Below are positions 26,401 through 37,400 of a DNA stretch of 64,000 nt, piece after piece; the first letter of the stretch is position 1, and each line of letters opens with the position of its first letter. Origin of the DNA: Calonectria ilicicola (lineage: Eukaryota > Ascomycota > Sordariomycetes > Hypocreales > Nectriaceae); assembly GCA_020809705.1 (NCBI GenBank), contig CP085832.1, positions 372,001-436,000 of the forward strand. Direction: 5' to 3'. The translations under genes were made by a program, and so were the position numbers. Below the pieces are notes generated by a model that had not been told where the DNA came from, did no database searches, and was given only the letters and a program-made list of their open reading frames with translations.

Positions 26401-28561
26401 ACATCAATGGGGGAGATGGTTCGAAGAAGGGTTGGTGTCAATAGAGCAAATTCCGCTCGGTGGGATTTCATAAAACCGACGAGGTCTGTGCCGCGATCCT
26501 CCTCGGATGGAATGCAAACACAACCGCCGAACAAAAATGTGCCAAAGATCTCTAGCAAGCTGGCATCCCATACGTGGGCGGCAAACTGGAGAACTCGAAA
26601 GTCTTTCTGAAAGCCGAGGCGAGCGCCAATGGAGTAAAGGGAGGAAACTAGGTTACGATGCTCGAGAACGACACCTTTAGGCTGACCTGTATAGCAGTTA
26701 GTTAGAATTAGTTACAGGCAAGAGCCTTCGTCATCCTACCAGAAGATCCGCTCGTGAACAGAATGAATGCTGCTTGACTTGGTGCGCTAGAACAGTTGAT
26801 CGGACCCGCTGCTGGGAGCTCTGAGAGCGCAGAGGAGTTGACAGCGAAGACTTCGGGCGCAATTTCAGTGATTGCTTGGTAGCATGCAGAAGATGTTAGC
26901 ACCAGCTTAGCTCTGCACATGGAGATTATATCTCGTTGACGAGCTTGGGGATGTCCTGGATCGATGGGGACACAAGTACCTCCTGCCTTCAAAATAGCAA
27001 GGACGGCAACAACTGTGAATAGCGACTTTTCGAAAACGAAGGGGACGGCGCTTTCTTGAGAAATGTTTCTGCGGGCAAGTTCTTGCGCAAGCCGATCAGA
27101 CATGTCGTCAAGTTCTTGATATGTTACTGTGCCATCCCAGGCATCGATAGAGTTGGCCGACTGACTGCGACCAACTTGGGACCGAAATAAGTCGTGCAGG
27201 CATTCTTCCCTTGATGGTGGGATAGATTTATTCCATTCCATAATATCCGTGAAATCATGCTTATTCAGCGCCCCCAGGTCCCCTAATTTGGTAGTGTGAG
27301 GAGCCTCGAGAAGCCGGCATAGGAAGTGCTCAACTTGGTACAGAACGCGTTGCACCTGGGAATTGTCCAGAATTTTCGAATCGAATGTGGCTTCGACTAG
27401 GACACAATGTGGATCCAAGCTGAAATTTAAGCATAGGCTATGACCCATGTGCACTTCGTCCTCATCTTCGAACGCAAGATCTGCAGTATCCGAACTTGAC
27501 TTTGACATGTGCATGATATTGATAATTGTCTGAAAGTTTGAGGCTACTTGTGCTTCCTCACTGATTCTTCGGATATTTTGCAGCCCATACTGCAAAGCTG
27601 GGTTTACTAAGAGAAGTCGTCGCTCACGGGCCCTCTCTTTGAGGGCCTGTCCCACTGTCATGTCTGGTGTTAGGTGAATCTGTACCGGAATCGTACTAAG
27701 CGTAGGTCCCAGGGTTGTTGAAATGTCGCCTAATGTTGGTGTTCGCCCTGACATAACAAGTCCAAGTGCGATGTTGCTGCTATTGGTGTATGACTGAACA
27801 GTTAATGCCCACGCCATCTCAATATACGAGGGCATTAAAGCAGCAGATGCGCTGGTGCGGAGTCCCTTCAAGGAGATGTTGTGGCTGAGCTGATCAGCAG
27901 CATCCACCAAATGACTAGGTGGGACTATAGGATAAATTGTCGAAATGTCAGTGAACCGAGACTTCCAAAATGATTTGGCCATGCCATCATCAATGCGATT
28001 GTTGTACTCGACAAAAGCCTTGAAAGGGGCATGATTCTCGGGCGACTGGTCATTGTAAATGCGCGACACGTCGTTGATGAGAGCGAGAGCGGAATGACGA
28101 TCTCCAATGGCATGATGCGTGCTCAATATCCACCTTCGATCCACGACTGCGGAGCGGAGCAGAGGCATTCCCAGATGCATAGAATCAGCTCGGTCTTCCT
28201 TGAGGTACTGAGCGAGGCTTTTGTCTGGCCGTTGCGTACAGGAGGCATTCTTGACAACGACTTGAACGAGACCAATATCGTCGCAGTCTACAATCCGGGT
28301 TCTTAACACGGCGTTGAGGGACACGACTTGGTGTACGGCCGCGCAGAAGCGATCAATATCCAAATTCGGGCCAAGGGAGAGAATGTACCGCAGTTGGTAC
28401 GCCGCATTACGATGCTGCGACTCGGCCATCACACCAGCTTGGAAAGAAGTGCAGGCGTAAACATCCTCGATCTCATCCAATGAGAGGCGGCAGGTAGCTG
28501 CAACCTCTTCCAACGCCTTTTCACTCACGTCTCCGCGAGACATGATTGTCTTCGCAGACAT
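14443..28561 (-). CDS. Nonribosomal peptide synthetase, C-A-T-E-C-C-A-T-C-A-T-E
   Basis: Megasynthetase of 4,534 residues in seven exons: 26740-28561, 22839-26686, 20785-22788, 20534-20555, 17217-20474, 15933-17147 and 14443-15878. All intron phases agree and no internal stop remains. The start is the ATG at 28561 (M-S-A-K-T-I-M); an in-frame upstream extension begins only at a GTG and has a TGA just above it. Approximate order by residue: C1 25-440 (H149-H150, D154), A1 465-940, T1 (Ser1017, G-G-D-S-I), E1 1065-1490 (H-H at 1200, E-S-H-G-R-D), C2 1520-1940 (T-H-A-A-M-D, catalytic H1662), C3 1975-2400 (H-N-A-I-C-D, catalytic His replaced by N2107), A2 2425-2900, T2 (Ser2987, G-G-N-S-L), C4 3045-3480 (H-H-A-L-Y-D-G), A3 3500-3990, T3 (Ser4058, G-G-D-S-I), E-like 4110-4530. 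No release domain follows. An N-terminal C domain with no loading A-T suggests an acyl starter, probably from the neighbouring PKS. Pocket residues read by eye are A1 DALLVGCIIK, A2 DAFVMVGICK and A3 DMYNEVGMIK (last Lys assumed); I do not assign substrates. Confidence 0.93.
20534..20555 (-). other. 22 nt microexon of the NRPS encoding the A2 phosphate-loop core
   Basis: The sequence between acceptor AG at 20556-20557 and donor GT starting at 20533 (- strand) encodes G-S-T-G-K-P-K plus the first base of the next Gly, the A3 core motif of the second adenylation domain. It is flanked by introns of 229 nt (20556-20784) and 59 nt (20475-20533). Only with this exon does the A2 motif S-G-S-T-G-K-P-K-G appear and the frame hold. 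Confidence 0.85.
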
Positions 28562-28874
28562 GTTGGAAGACAATGTGGCAATGTATCCTAAAAAGTGGGC
28601 AGATAAAGAAGGAGTGACTAGATGGTTAGTTGATGTTGAATCTGTTAGGGAATTCCACTGCTGCTGGGTAGATTCAATAGCCACGGCGCTACATCAAACG
28701 CCTGATTTCACCTTCAAGTATACTCCACGAAAATCAGTTGCAGTGTGCTAGTGTACGTCACCACAATAATTGGGATGAACGTAAGTTAATGTTTACGTAT
28801 TGTCCGGATGAGGCAAAACGGGGTCCACCACTGTCAGACAAGTAAGAAAAGTCCGAGCACCAAAATACACTTCC

Positions 28875-28927
28875 TGAATTGACCAAATTGTGATTGAATT
28901 ACGCCTGTAGGGCGTATTGAATTGACC
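28875..28927. repeat. Small hairpin flanked by 10 bp direct repeats
   Basis: TGAATTGACC occurs at 28875-28884 and again at 28918-28927. Between them is an inverted repeat, TACGCC at 28900-28905 and GGCGTA at 28911-28916 with a 5 nt loop. The layout resembles an excision or insertion footprint, or a regulatory dyad, upstream of the NRPS. Confidence 0.6.
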
Positions 28928-30162
28928 GCAGTGTCCCGATTGGTGGATTTTTGTACCACCTGGACCAAGCTTGATGTCGGATTCTCGCTTATTCGATCTT
29001 TAAACTTAATACCAGGAACACTGGATAACCGCCCGTGCACCACTTGGAACATGTCGCCTCCTTGCCGCCGGGGCTTCCCTGTCTATTTAGTACAACACTC
29101 AGAATGTTCGATTCGGCTTCTGAATCAACCGCGCTATGGCCAACGAAGGCACCGCGGACGCCGCGCGGAACAAGCCGGAGAGCCCCGAATCGTACACTAG
29201 AGTCGCAAGCGCAGTTGCGACCGTATTTACTCGGCAAACCGGAATATAGAGTTGAGACGAAAATATCCCCATAAATAATCAAAGAACCAATTAAAACTGT
29301 TAGTAGAAGCCAAAATGCCAAGAAAAAAGCAAAACGTTGCTCTACTGCATGGTCTAGTTTTACAAAAGTACAATCGTACTATTAAGTATAAGTCTCAAAG
29401 CCAATCGTTTAACCTTTGTAACTTGCGGTGACTCAAAGGGCGCGGCAACAAGCTTCAGGAACCCACCAGACTTGGCGGTCACTGTCAAAGGCAGGGTAGA
29501 GCCTTCATTGTTTACACATGCATTGTTTTGGCCTCTGGCCGCAATTGGCTGTTACCTTCTCCCAGAGAAGTTTCCCTCCTAAGTAGAGGATAGAAAAAAT
29601 CCTAGTCGACAAGTCTCAACGGCTCTCGCGGTGCCAACAGACGGGAATGTAGAACTCTGCTTGTACGCTAGAGCAAGAATCAGGCTGACAAAAAGACTTG
29701 ATTGACGACATTGTCACCAAAACTTTGTTACGAAAAGACTAATGAGAAAAGTGAAGGATTGGAGAATATGAGAACCGAAACATGCCGTATTGACTCAATT
29801 GTTTCAGTTTTCGACGCGGGTCTTGATACCCTTGTTTACCCTTGTATGGGCCAGTAAAATCCACCTCCAGGGCTAGCTGTGTATTAGCAAGCAGGAAGTA
29901 TTTAGTCCAATAACGATCGATTCTGACTTGGAAAGATTCCACTGGCTCGAGCAAGAGTACTTAGACCCACGTCAGAATCCAAATTACTGTATTTTCTCGC
30001 AAAATTAGACCATAAATCGGAGCGGCTTTTTGCTTTTTTTCTTTATATTTTAGCTTCTGCTAATAGTTTCAATATGTTCTTCAATTATTTATGGGGATAT
30101 TTTTATCTCTACTCTATAGTCCAGTTTAGCGAGTAAATACTGTAACCGAGTTTCAAATATTT

Positions 30163-30281
30163 ACGGTGCGGCGGGGCGCCTCCAAAGTCAAAGAGTCTAT
30201 TTTGTTTGTGTTCCGGAACTACCGGTGCGGGGCGCCTCCGGAGACAAAGAGCCTATTTGGTGTTTGAATTGTCCGGAGCTA
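30163..30281. repeat. GC-rich tandem repeat, two diverged copies of about 58-60 bp
   Basis: Copy 1 (30163-30220) and copy 2 (30221-30281) share the order GGTGCGG, GGGGCGCCTCC, AGNCAAAGAG, CTATTT and TCCGGA(A/G)CTA. They stand in an otherwise AT-rich stretch. No coding potential seen. Probably a relic of a repeated element. Confidence 0.65.
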
Positions 30282-30559
30282 TCTAGATCTGAGTTCAATG
30301 CATCCCTGGTAATAAGATTACGGTCCGGTCCAGCTACCCCTTGCCGCGTGTGCAAAGCTTCGGCCCGTTAGCGACCAGTGTCGGGTTTTCGTACCGCGCG
30401 GTCCCAACCCGACCTTCTTAGGAACCGGGATTACTGCTAACCTATTCTAGTCTACAACGGCATAATAAGCTTCTAAAGGAGTCATCGAGCTAAGGACTGG
30501 GCCTAGGACCCCCGTGATCTGCTAGATTTTTAGACATACGGGATCCCCGTCGCCACTGA

Positions 30560-30730
30560 TCAGGCCTACCCTACACTAAAATTATTTATGGTACAATATA
30601 GCTACAAAATAATTTAATTAATTATAATAAAAATAATTATATATTCTTTGTAATACTTAAGTATTATATGTTTATTTTATTTGTTTAAGATATCTACTTC
30701 AATGAGAAGAAAGTTGAAGATTTGTCATAA
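30560..30730. other. AT-rich island
   Basis: Sequence is overwhelmingly A/T with many TAAT, ATTA and TTTAT runs and no gene. It follows the GC-rich repeat block and precedes an A-homopolymer of about 19 nt near 30816-30834. The composition is what repeat-induced mutation leaves in fungal transposon remnants; I see no recognisable transposon coding sequence. Confidence 0.5.
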
Positions 30731-31148
30731 TACCTTTCTAATACAATGTATATGAAGCATATTTGCATTTGAACACGCAATGGTTTTGTCAACGTCTAGA
30801 GTTTCACCGCTTTGCCAAAAAAAAAAAAAAAAAATAACATTTCTCCGTAGGCAGAAGAGCGTACTCAGCCTCAACTAATCCCTGCCTAGCTAACCGTTGA
30901 CTGTGCGCTTTTCTAGAAAGGCGCTTATTGGGTCCCATGTACTCGTGGGTCGGTCCGAGGCAGCTGACGAATGGCGCTAAGATACGGCTACAAGCCAATG
31001 TGTAAGCTATTTTTTTTTTTAGCCTTCTGGGTTTTAGTCATATCCATCTAGCTGTGTGTCGGGCAAATCCCGATTGAAAGGAAGCCTCGTCATCGAACTA
31101 CCTCGGCCGTGTCCGACACTATTCACACCGCAGATGCCCGAGAGCGAG

Positions 31149-31284
31149 CCAAGGCAATGGTTTCGAACTTTAATTTTCGCACATCGCATCTGGGAATTTG
31201 AAATTTCTCAAGGACCTAAGAGCGAGAGAACAGGGCAAGGATATCCCAAGGCAATGGTTTCGAACTTTAAATTTTGCACATCGT
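31149..31284. repeat. Imperfect direct repeat of about 38 bp upstream of the PKS
   Basis: Copy 1 starts at 31149 and copy 2 near 31246. Both read CCAAGGCAATGGTTTCGAAC followed by TTTAA, TTTT and GCACATCG. The period is about 98 bp, and the preceding GAGCGAG is also shared, so it looks like a local duplication of about 100 bp. It lies 130-260 nt before the PKS start. Confidence 0.75.
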
Positions 31285-31340
31285 TCTGCTCTCTTTTATT
31301 GAGAGCAATATTGGCACATGTTTCTCAATCACCAGCACAC

Positions 31341-31364
31341 TCACTCACTCACTCACTCACTCAC
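31341..31364. repeat. TCAC tetranucleotide microsatellite
   Basis: Six consecutive TCAC units at 31341-31364, followed by TTAC, all within the presumed 5' untranslated leader of the PKS (ATG at 31413). Confidence 0.9.
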
Positions 31365-31412
31365 TTACTTTCTTCCTGTTCCTCTTCATTGCACAAAATA
31401 TTAGCATAGAAA

Positions 31413-34400
31413 ATGACGACCAGCACCCTCGACAATTCTGCCATTGCCATCGTCGGCTATGCCTACAGGGCTCCTGGCGTCGGACGGAAAGGTCTATGGG
31501 ACTTTCTAAGGGAAGCAAAGTCGGCATGGTCACGAGTCCCGGCTGACCGATTCGATCAAGATGCGTTCTTCGATCCAAACTCAGAGAAAGCTGGCTTCAT
31601 CTCTGCCAAAGGAGGACATTTCCTACCCGATGATATCTACGCCTTCGATGCTCCTTTCTTTAATTTGAAGGCAGATGAAGCTCGTGCCATGGACCCGCAG
31701 CATAGGATGATGCTGGAATGTGCATTGGAGGCTGCAGAAAGCGCTGGCATAACGCTTTCTGATTTGGCAGGCACCAAAACAGGTGTATTTGCTGCGAACG
31801 ATGTATCAGACTACTCGGCACACACATTCGAGGACTTACCAACAACCTCAAAGTACACAGCCATCGGAACAGCACCATGTATGTTCGCGAACCGCTTGTC
31901 CTACTTCTTCGATTTGACAGGGCCCAGCATTGCGGTACGTTGGGAAGACAAGAATCTCCATTCCCTAGACATATGACTGACTATCATCGCATCTTTAGGT
32001 GGATGGTGCATGCGCAAGTAGCTCCTATGCCCTCCACATGGCTTGTCAAAGCATTCGATCAGGCGAGTGTAACACAGCGATCGTGGGAGGCGCGAAAGCC
32101 ATTGTTAGCCCAAACTACTGGTCTGCGTTGGATACGCTAGGGTATAAGATCCGCGTTCTATAATATTTGCAATGATAATTGGCTAACACGGAGCTTGAAG
32201 GGCAATGTCTGCGGAAGGCAAATGCTTTTCCTACGATCCCAGGGCTTCAGGTTTTGGTCGGGGCGAAGGCGGTGCCACTATCATCATCAAACGGCTGTCC
32301 GAAGCCGTCGCTTGTGGCGACCCAATTCGAGCCGTTATTCGCAACTCAGCCGCTAATCACAGCGGACGCTCTCAGGGCATCACAATGCCTTCACAGGAAG
32401 CTCAGGAGGAGTTGTTACGATATCTTCATCAACAAGTCAATCTAGATCCGAATGAGACCCGGGTTGTCGAGGTACTAGCCACTCCCACTCTCAAAACATA
32501 TGTATATTTCTGTGCTAATATTAAAATTAGGGCCATGGAACAGGCACTCAAGCTGGGTAGGTGCTTCGTATCGGTTCTCAAGTTATATCACTAACAAGCC
32601 AGTGACCCCATCGAGGCCGGTGCCTTTGCCAACGTGCTGGCAAATAATAGAACCTCACTTGATCCCCTGTATCTAGGATCTTTGAAATCTAATTTTGGGT
32701 AAGTTGTTCTTTCCGCTACTTTGTCTCCTCTAACACGGATGCATATAGCCACTTGGAAAGCGCGAGTGGCGTCTTAGCCGTTGTCAAGGCCATTATGATG
32801 ATCGAGCACGGTGTAATCTTGCCAACTGCGCTTTTTGAGTCGATGAATCCCAAAATCAAGGGCCATGAGAAGTTAAAGGTCTGTATAAACCTTGGTTAGG
32901 TTGGCACGCATACTGATTCTGGTGTAGGTACTGACAAGCCCAATACCGTGGCCGTCTAATACAAAGAAGCGTGTCCTTGTGACCAACTTTGGTAAACCAT
33001 TGTCTTGCCAGGAAGAAAGAGAGGCATCTGCTAACAGAATAACAGGATTTGGTGGAAGTAACGCTGCAATCTTGTTAGATGAAGCACCGAGTCTGCCTTC
33101 ACGTAGCTCTCTTGTGGAAACACAAGCGATAGCCAAGAATGCCTCCAACAGCCACGTCCCCGCAACCCCAATCGACAAGGCAAATCTGTTCGTCTTCTCT
33201 GCAAAGTCGTCAGCCAGTCTCAGCGCATATCTGTCATCTTTTGCACAGTGGTCTTCACCGACTGCGAGCGAGTTCTCAAAGGATCTCAGTTTCACTTTAG
33301 GTCAGCGCCGCACCCATTTCCCACATAGAGTGGCAGTAGTTGCGCGCTCTGTCGCTTCCCTGCAGGAGCAACTTGCCACGACCTCGTCCGGTTCTAAATC
33401 AAGCAATGTCAAAAATCATGTCATCGCCTTTGCTTTTACTGGCCAAGGAGCGCAGCACGCGCAGATGGCTACCGGGCTCTGGCACTATGAACCCTTTGCC
33501 ACTGCGATGCGTGACGCTGAAGCCTGTCTAGCGATCATGGGGTCGTCATGGTCTCTACTTGAAGAGTTAAACAAACCAGAGAGCGAATCTCGTATAAATG
33601 ACGCCGAAATTAGCCAGCCAGCTTGTACCGCCGTCCAGCTTGCCCTTGTTATCCTGCTGAGGGCTTGGGGTGTCATGCCAGCCTCTGTGGCCGGCCACTC
33701 GAGTGGTGAGATAGCGGCTGCTTTCGCTGCGGACTTTATCTCTTTCAAGACTGCCATGGCCATTGCTTATTATAGAGGCATTGCAGCAGCACGAGTGTTG
33801 CAGGATGAAACCCTACATGGGGCCATGTTGGCCGTTGGCATGAGCGCTGAAGAAGCAACGGAACTACTTCCTCAGACGGGAAGCAAATATGCAGCAATTG
33901 CTGCCATCAACAGCCCGCGCAGTGTCACAATCTCTGGTGACGAGACCGCCATCGACGAGATCCTGAAAATTGTGGAGGCTCAAGGATTGTTCGCGCGAAA
34001 GCTCAAGATCGGTGTCGCCTATCATTCACGTCACATGGACCAGGTGGCAGACTCTTATTTGGCCTCTATCCAACCGTACTTTGCATATGATCAGCAGTTC
34101 TCTCGTACAAAACCTTCCGGCAAGACTTTGGTGTCCTCCGTTACTGGCCAGATAATTACCAATGCAAAGGAAGTCGATGCCTCGTACTGGGTCAAGAATC
34201 TTCTCTGCCCAGTCCAGTATCTGAGCGCAATCAAGACTCTCTGTCAAGTCCAGCATGAAGAGATAGAGAGCACACATGTCGGCTTGAAATCACCAGACAT
34301 CATTGTTGAAATCGGGCCGCACTCAGCCCTTAAAGGACCGATCAAGCAGACGTTGGATTTCCTGCGGGAACAGGATGATCAAGTTCGGACGACGTACTTG

Positions 34401-37400
34401 GCTTCCCTCGTGCGAGGAAACAAAGCAGACGCTTCCCTCCTCGATCTTGCGGGAAATTTATTCACCATGGGACTCGACCTCCAGTTCAGTGAGATTAATC
34501 AGACTAACGGCACCACTGCGCGCGTGGTATTTGACCTCCCATCATACGAGTGGAACAAGTCCAAACTCATCCACATGCCTCGCATGGCTGCTCAGAAGCT
34601 ACATAACGGCAAGCCTTATGACTCTCTCCTAGGGTGGAAGAGCCCATACACTGAAGGAAACGAGCACACATTCAGAAATGTCTTTACTCTCAATGACATG
34701 CCCTGGGCACGCGACCATGGTATGGGTGGTGAGACACTGTTTCCATTCACTGGCTTTTGGTCTCTTGCCATTAGTGCGCTGAGAGCTGTGAATTCCACAG
34801 TATCCCCAACGATTGAAATAAGGGAGTTCCACGTCACAAAGAGTCTCAGAATGGAAGAGGACCAACGCATCGACATCACCACGAGATTGAGACCGGCTGA
34901 GCTAGATGGGGGAAACCACGCATCGACAACCTATGTGGTTGAGATTTTATCATGGTCTGAAGAATTTGGCTGGACATCACATTGCAAAGGCCTCATAGAC
35001 GCGGACGCTCACGTAATGACGACCCAGACCCCTACAATGCAGTCGGCAGTAGATATTCTTGCCAACACGGATTTTGAGGAGCTTGACGCACATGACGAGT
35101 ACGCCATCGGCAAACAGAACGGCGTATTCTACGGTCCTACGTTTCAGAACATGACCAAGCTTTGGCATGCGCCTGGCACCGTCATGCACGAGGTTGAGCT
35201 GCGCCAGCTTAGCGCATCCATCTCCGAGCTATCTCCTGTCACAGTCGATCCAGCAACTTTGGATTCCTTCCTCCATGTGCATGGTGTGCTCCAGGAGGCC
35301 GGCGATTCACGCCCTCTGATTGTACCAACATATTGCTCCAGACTACGCATTTCCAATCACATCCCATCTGTGACTGGTCAAAAGTTCACTATTGTCTGCC
35401 GCCGGCTAGACCTGGACGAGATGTCTGGCAACATGCGATTCAGCATGGCCGTTTTCGCCATCTCTGACGGCACTCGTGTCCCAGTTGTTGAATTTGATGC
35501 CCTGACGCTCAAGTGCATCGCAAAAGCTCGTGACTCAAGCCCAGCACTCCACTTGCCAGAGGGCTTCTTTGAGAACCATGTGCCTCATGTGGATCTTGTT
35601 AATGGCAACCAGCTCGCCGAGATGCTTGGTAACAACGAAGTCGGCGAGGGAGAGTTGCAGCACCAACGAGCCATGAATGCTGTCGGAGTCTATTACCTCA
35701 ATCGTGCGCTAAAGGAGACTTCTGAGGATGATCTATCCCAATTGCCACCACATTTATCCAAGTTTGTGGCATGGGCCAAATCCATGGTCTCAGTGCACTC
35801 TGCCAAGTTAAACGCTATCATTGACCCAGCATCATTACCCGAAAAGGTCTTAAGTGTTGATAATGCTGCCGGCAGGTTGCTTTGCGCCGTTGGTGAGAAG
35901 TTGACTTCAATACTGCGCCAGGAGATCTCGCCCCTAGAAATCATGCTCGAAGATGGTCTACTCGCTGGTTTCTACCGAGAAGAAAGAGGAGGTATTCGCG
36001 GCAATGAGGCATTAGCCAGGTACGTCAAGTGCTTGTCCGATATCAATCCGGAGATGAACATATTGGAAATTGGTGCTGGTACTGGAAGTGCCACAGTCTT
36101 GGCAATGGAGGCCATGACTCAGAGCGGTCATAGACAGCCAGCCTTCGCGCATTACACATTTACTGACGTCTCATCCGGATTCTTTGTAAGTGCTCGATTT
36201 TATGTTATTCATGATCTTGACAGAGTACTAACCACATTACACGCTCACAGGAGGAATCACGCGCCAGGCTTGCTCGGTGGTCTGACCGTACTACATACGT
36301 GAAGATGGACATCAGCGCCGATCCTCTGACCCAGGGATTTACAGAAAAGACTTATGACCTCATCATCGCGTCCAATGTGTTGCATGCAACGCCCGACATT
36401 TTGGTGACGCTCAAAAATGCCCGGCAGTTGCTGAAGCCAAATGGCAAACTTGTCATGATGGAGGCTGTTACCCACGACATGCCTCTTAACCTCGCTTTCC
36501 CGCTTCTTCCCGGATGGTGGCTTGCAGAGGACGAGTACCGCTCAAACGAAGGCCCTCTGCTCTCCAAAGATACGTGGGACCGCGCTCTCACCACCTGTGG
36601 ATTCTCTGGAGTTGACGGTGCCATTGCAGACTATCCAGGTCTGCCAGAGCACATGATGTGTACGATGTGGTCCTCCAATGTTGACACAGAGGCTGAATCA
36701 TCAGCGGCACCTTTTGTTGTACTCGAACCTTCCAACTACGATGAGAAGCGGTTCGCCAGGGAAGTGTCTGACGAAGTCAACTCCCAGCTTGGCTACGTGT
36801 CACGAGTGGGCGATGTTTCAGAGCTTGATGCTACCTCGGGGGCTCTCTGCATCGTAATTGACAGTCCAGAGCATAGTTGGCTTAGCCAAATGTCCATGGC
36901 TGACTTCGAAGCCTTCAAAAGTCTCCTTTTGGATGCGGCTGGGGTGCTGTGGGTGACACCGGAGAAAGCCAGCCCTGAGGCCCAGGTTATCAAGGGCATG
37001 TTCCGGACCCTGCGCCAGGAGGACAGCTCCAAGAACTTGTTTCTGTTGGAGAATATGCCCCACACGCCGTCAGGTGCTTCTGGAATTGCACGTATGGCTG
37101 CAAGACTACGCGATTCAACCCTTTCCCAGGCGAAAGAACAAGAGTTTATGTGGCAAGATGGCCACATCCATGTCCCTCGTCTCTTGCCACTTCCAACTGC
37201 CGCGGAAGTTTTCGCCGCGGAAGCTGGTGTTTCTTCAAGGGAAGTTCGAAGTATTTGGACAGACCCAGATGTTCTTGAGATGAGTGTGGATAACGTTGGT
37301 GATCTTGAATCCATTTACTTCCGCCATAGTGACATACTTGCGGAGCCTCTAAAGGAGGATGAAATCGTCGTTAAAGTTGAGGCCGCCGGAATTAACTTTA

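Larger units (their letters stand above)
28562..31412. promoter_or_regulatory. Shared upstream region between divergent NRPS and PKS genes
   Basis: 2.85 kb separates the NRPS start (28561, -) from the PKS start (31413, +), so this stretch must hold both promoters. I find no gene in it. It carries a hairpin flanked by direct repeats near 28.9 kb, a GC-rich two-copy tandem repeat near 30.2 kb, an AT-rich island at about 30.56-30.73 kb, an A-homopolymer near 30.82 kb, an imperfect direct repeat of about 38 bp at 98 bp period near 31.2 kb, and a TCAC tetranucleotide run ending 49 nt before the PKS ATG. Parts look like old mobile-element remnants. Transcription-factor sites cannot be assigned by eye. 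Confidence 0.6.

Noticed and set aside
14443..28561. Possibility of two or more separate NRPS genes
   Set aside because: All six introns have matching phases and no stop or convincing internal start with promoter spacing intervenes. One 4,534-residue protein is the simplest reading.
28834..29321. Short open frames on both strands within the PKS/NRPS promoter region
   Set aside because: They overlap each other on both strands, have no motifs and are in the expected regulatory region. No evidence for a small cluster gene or regulator.
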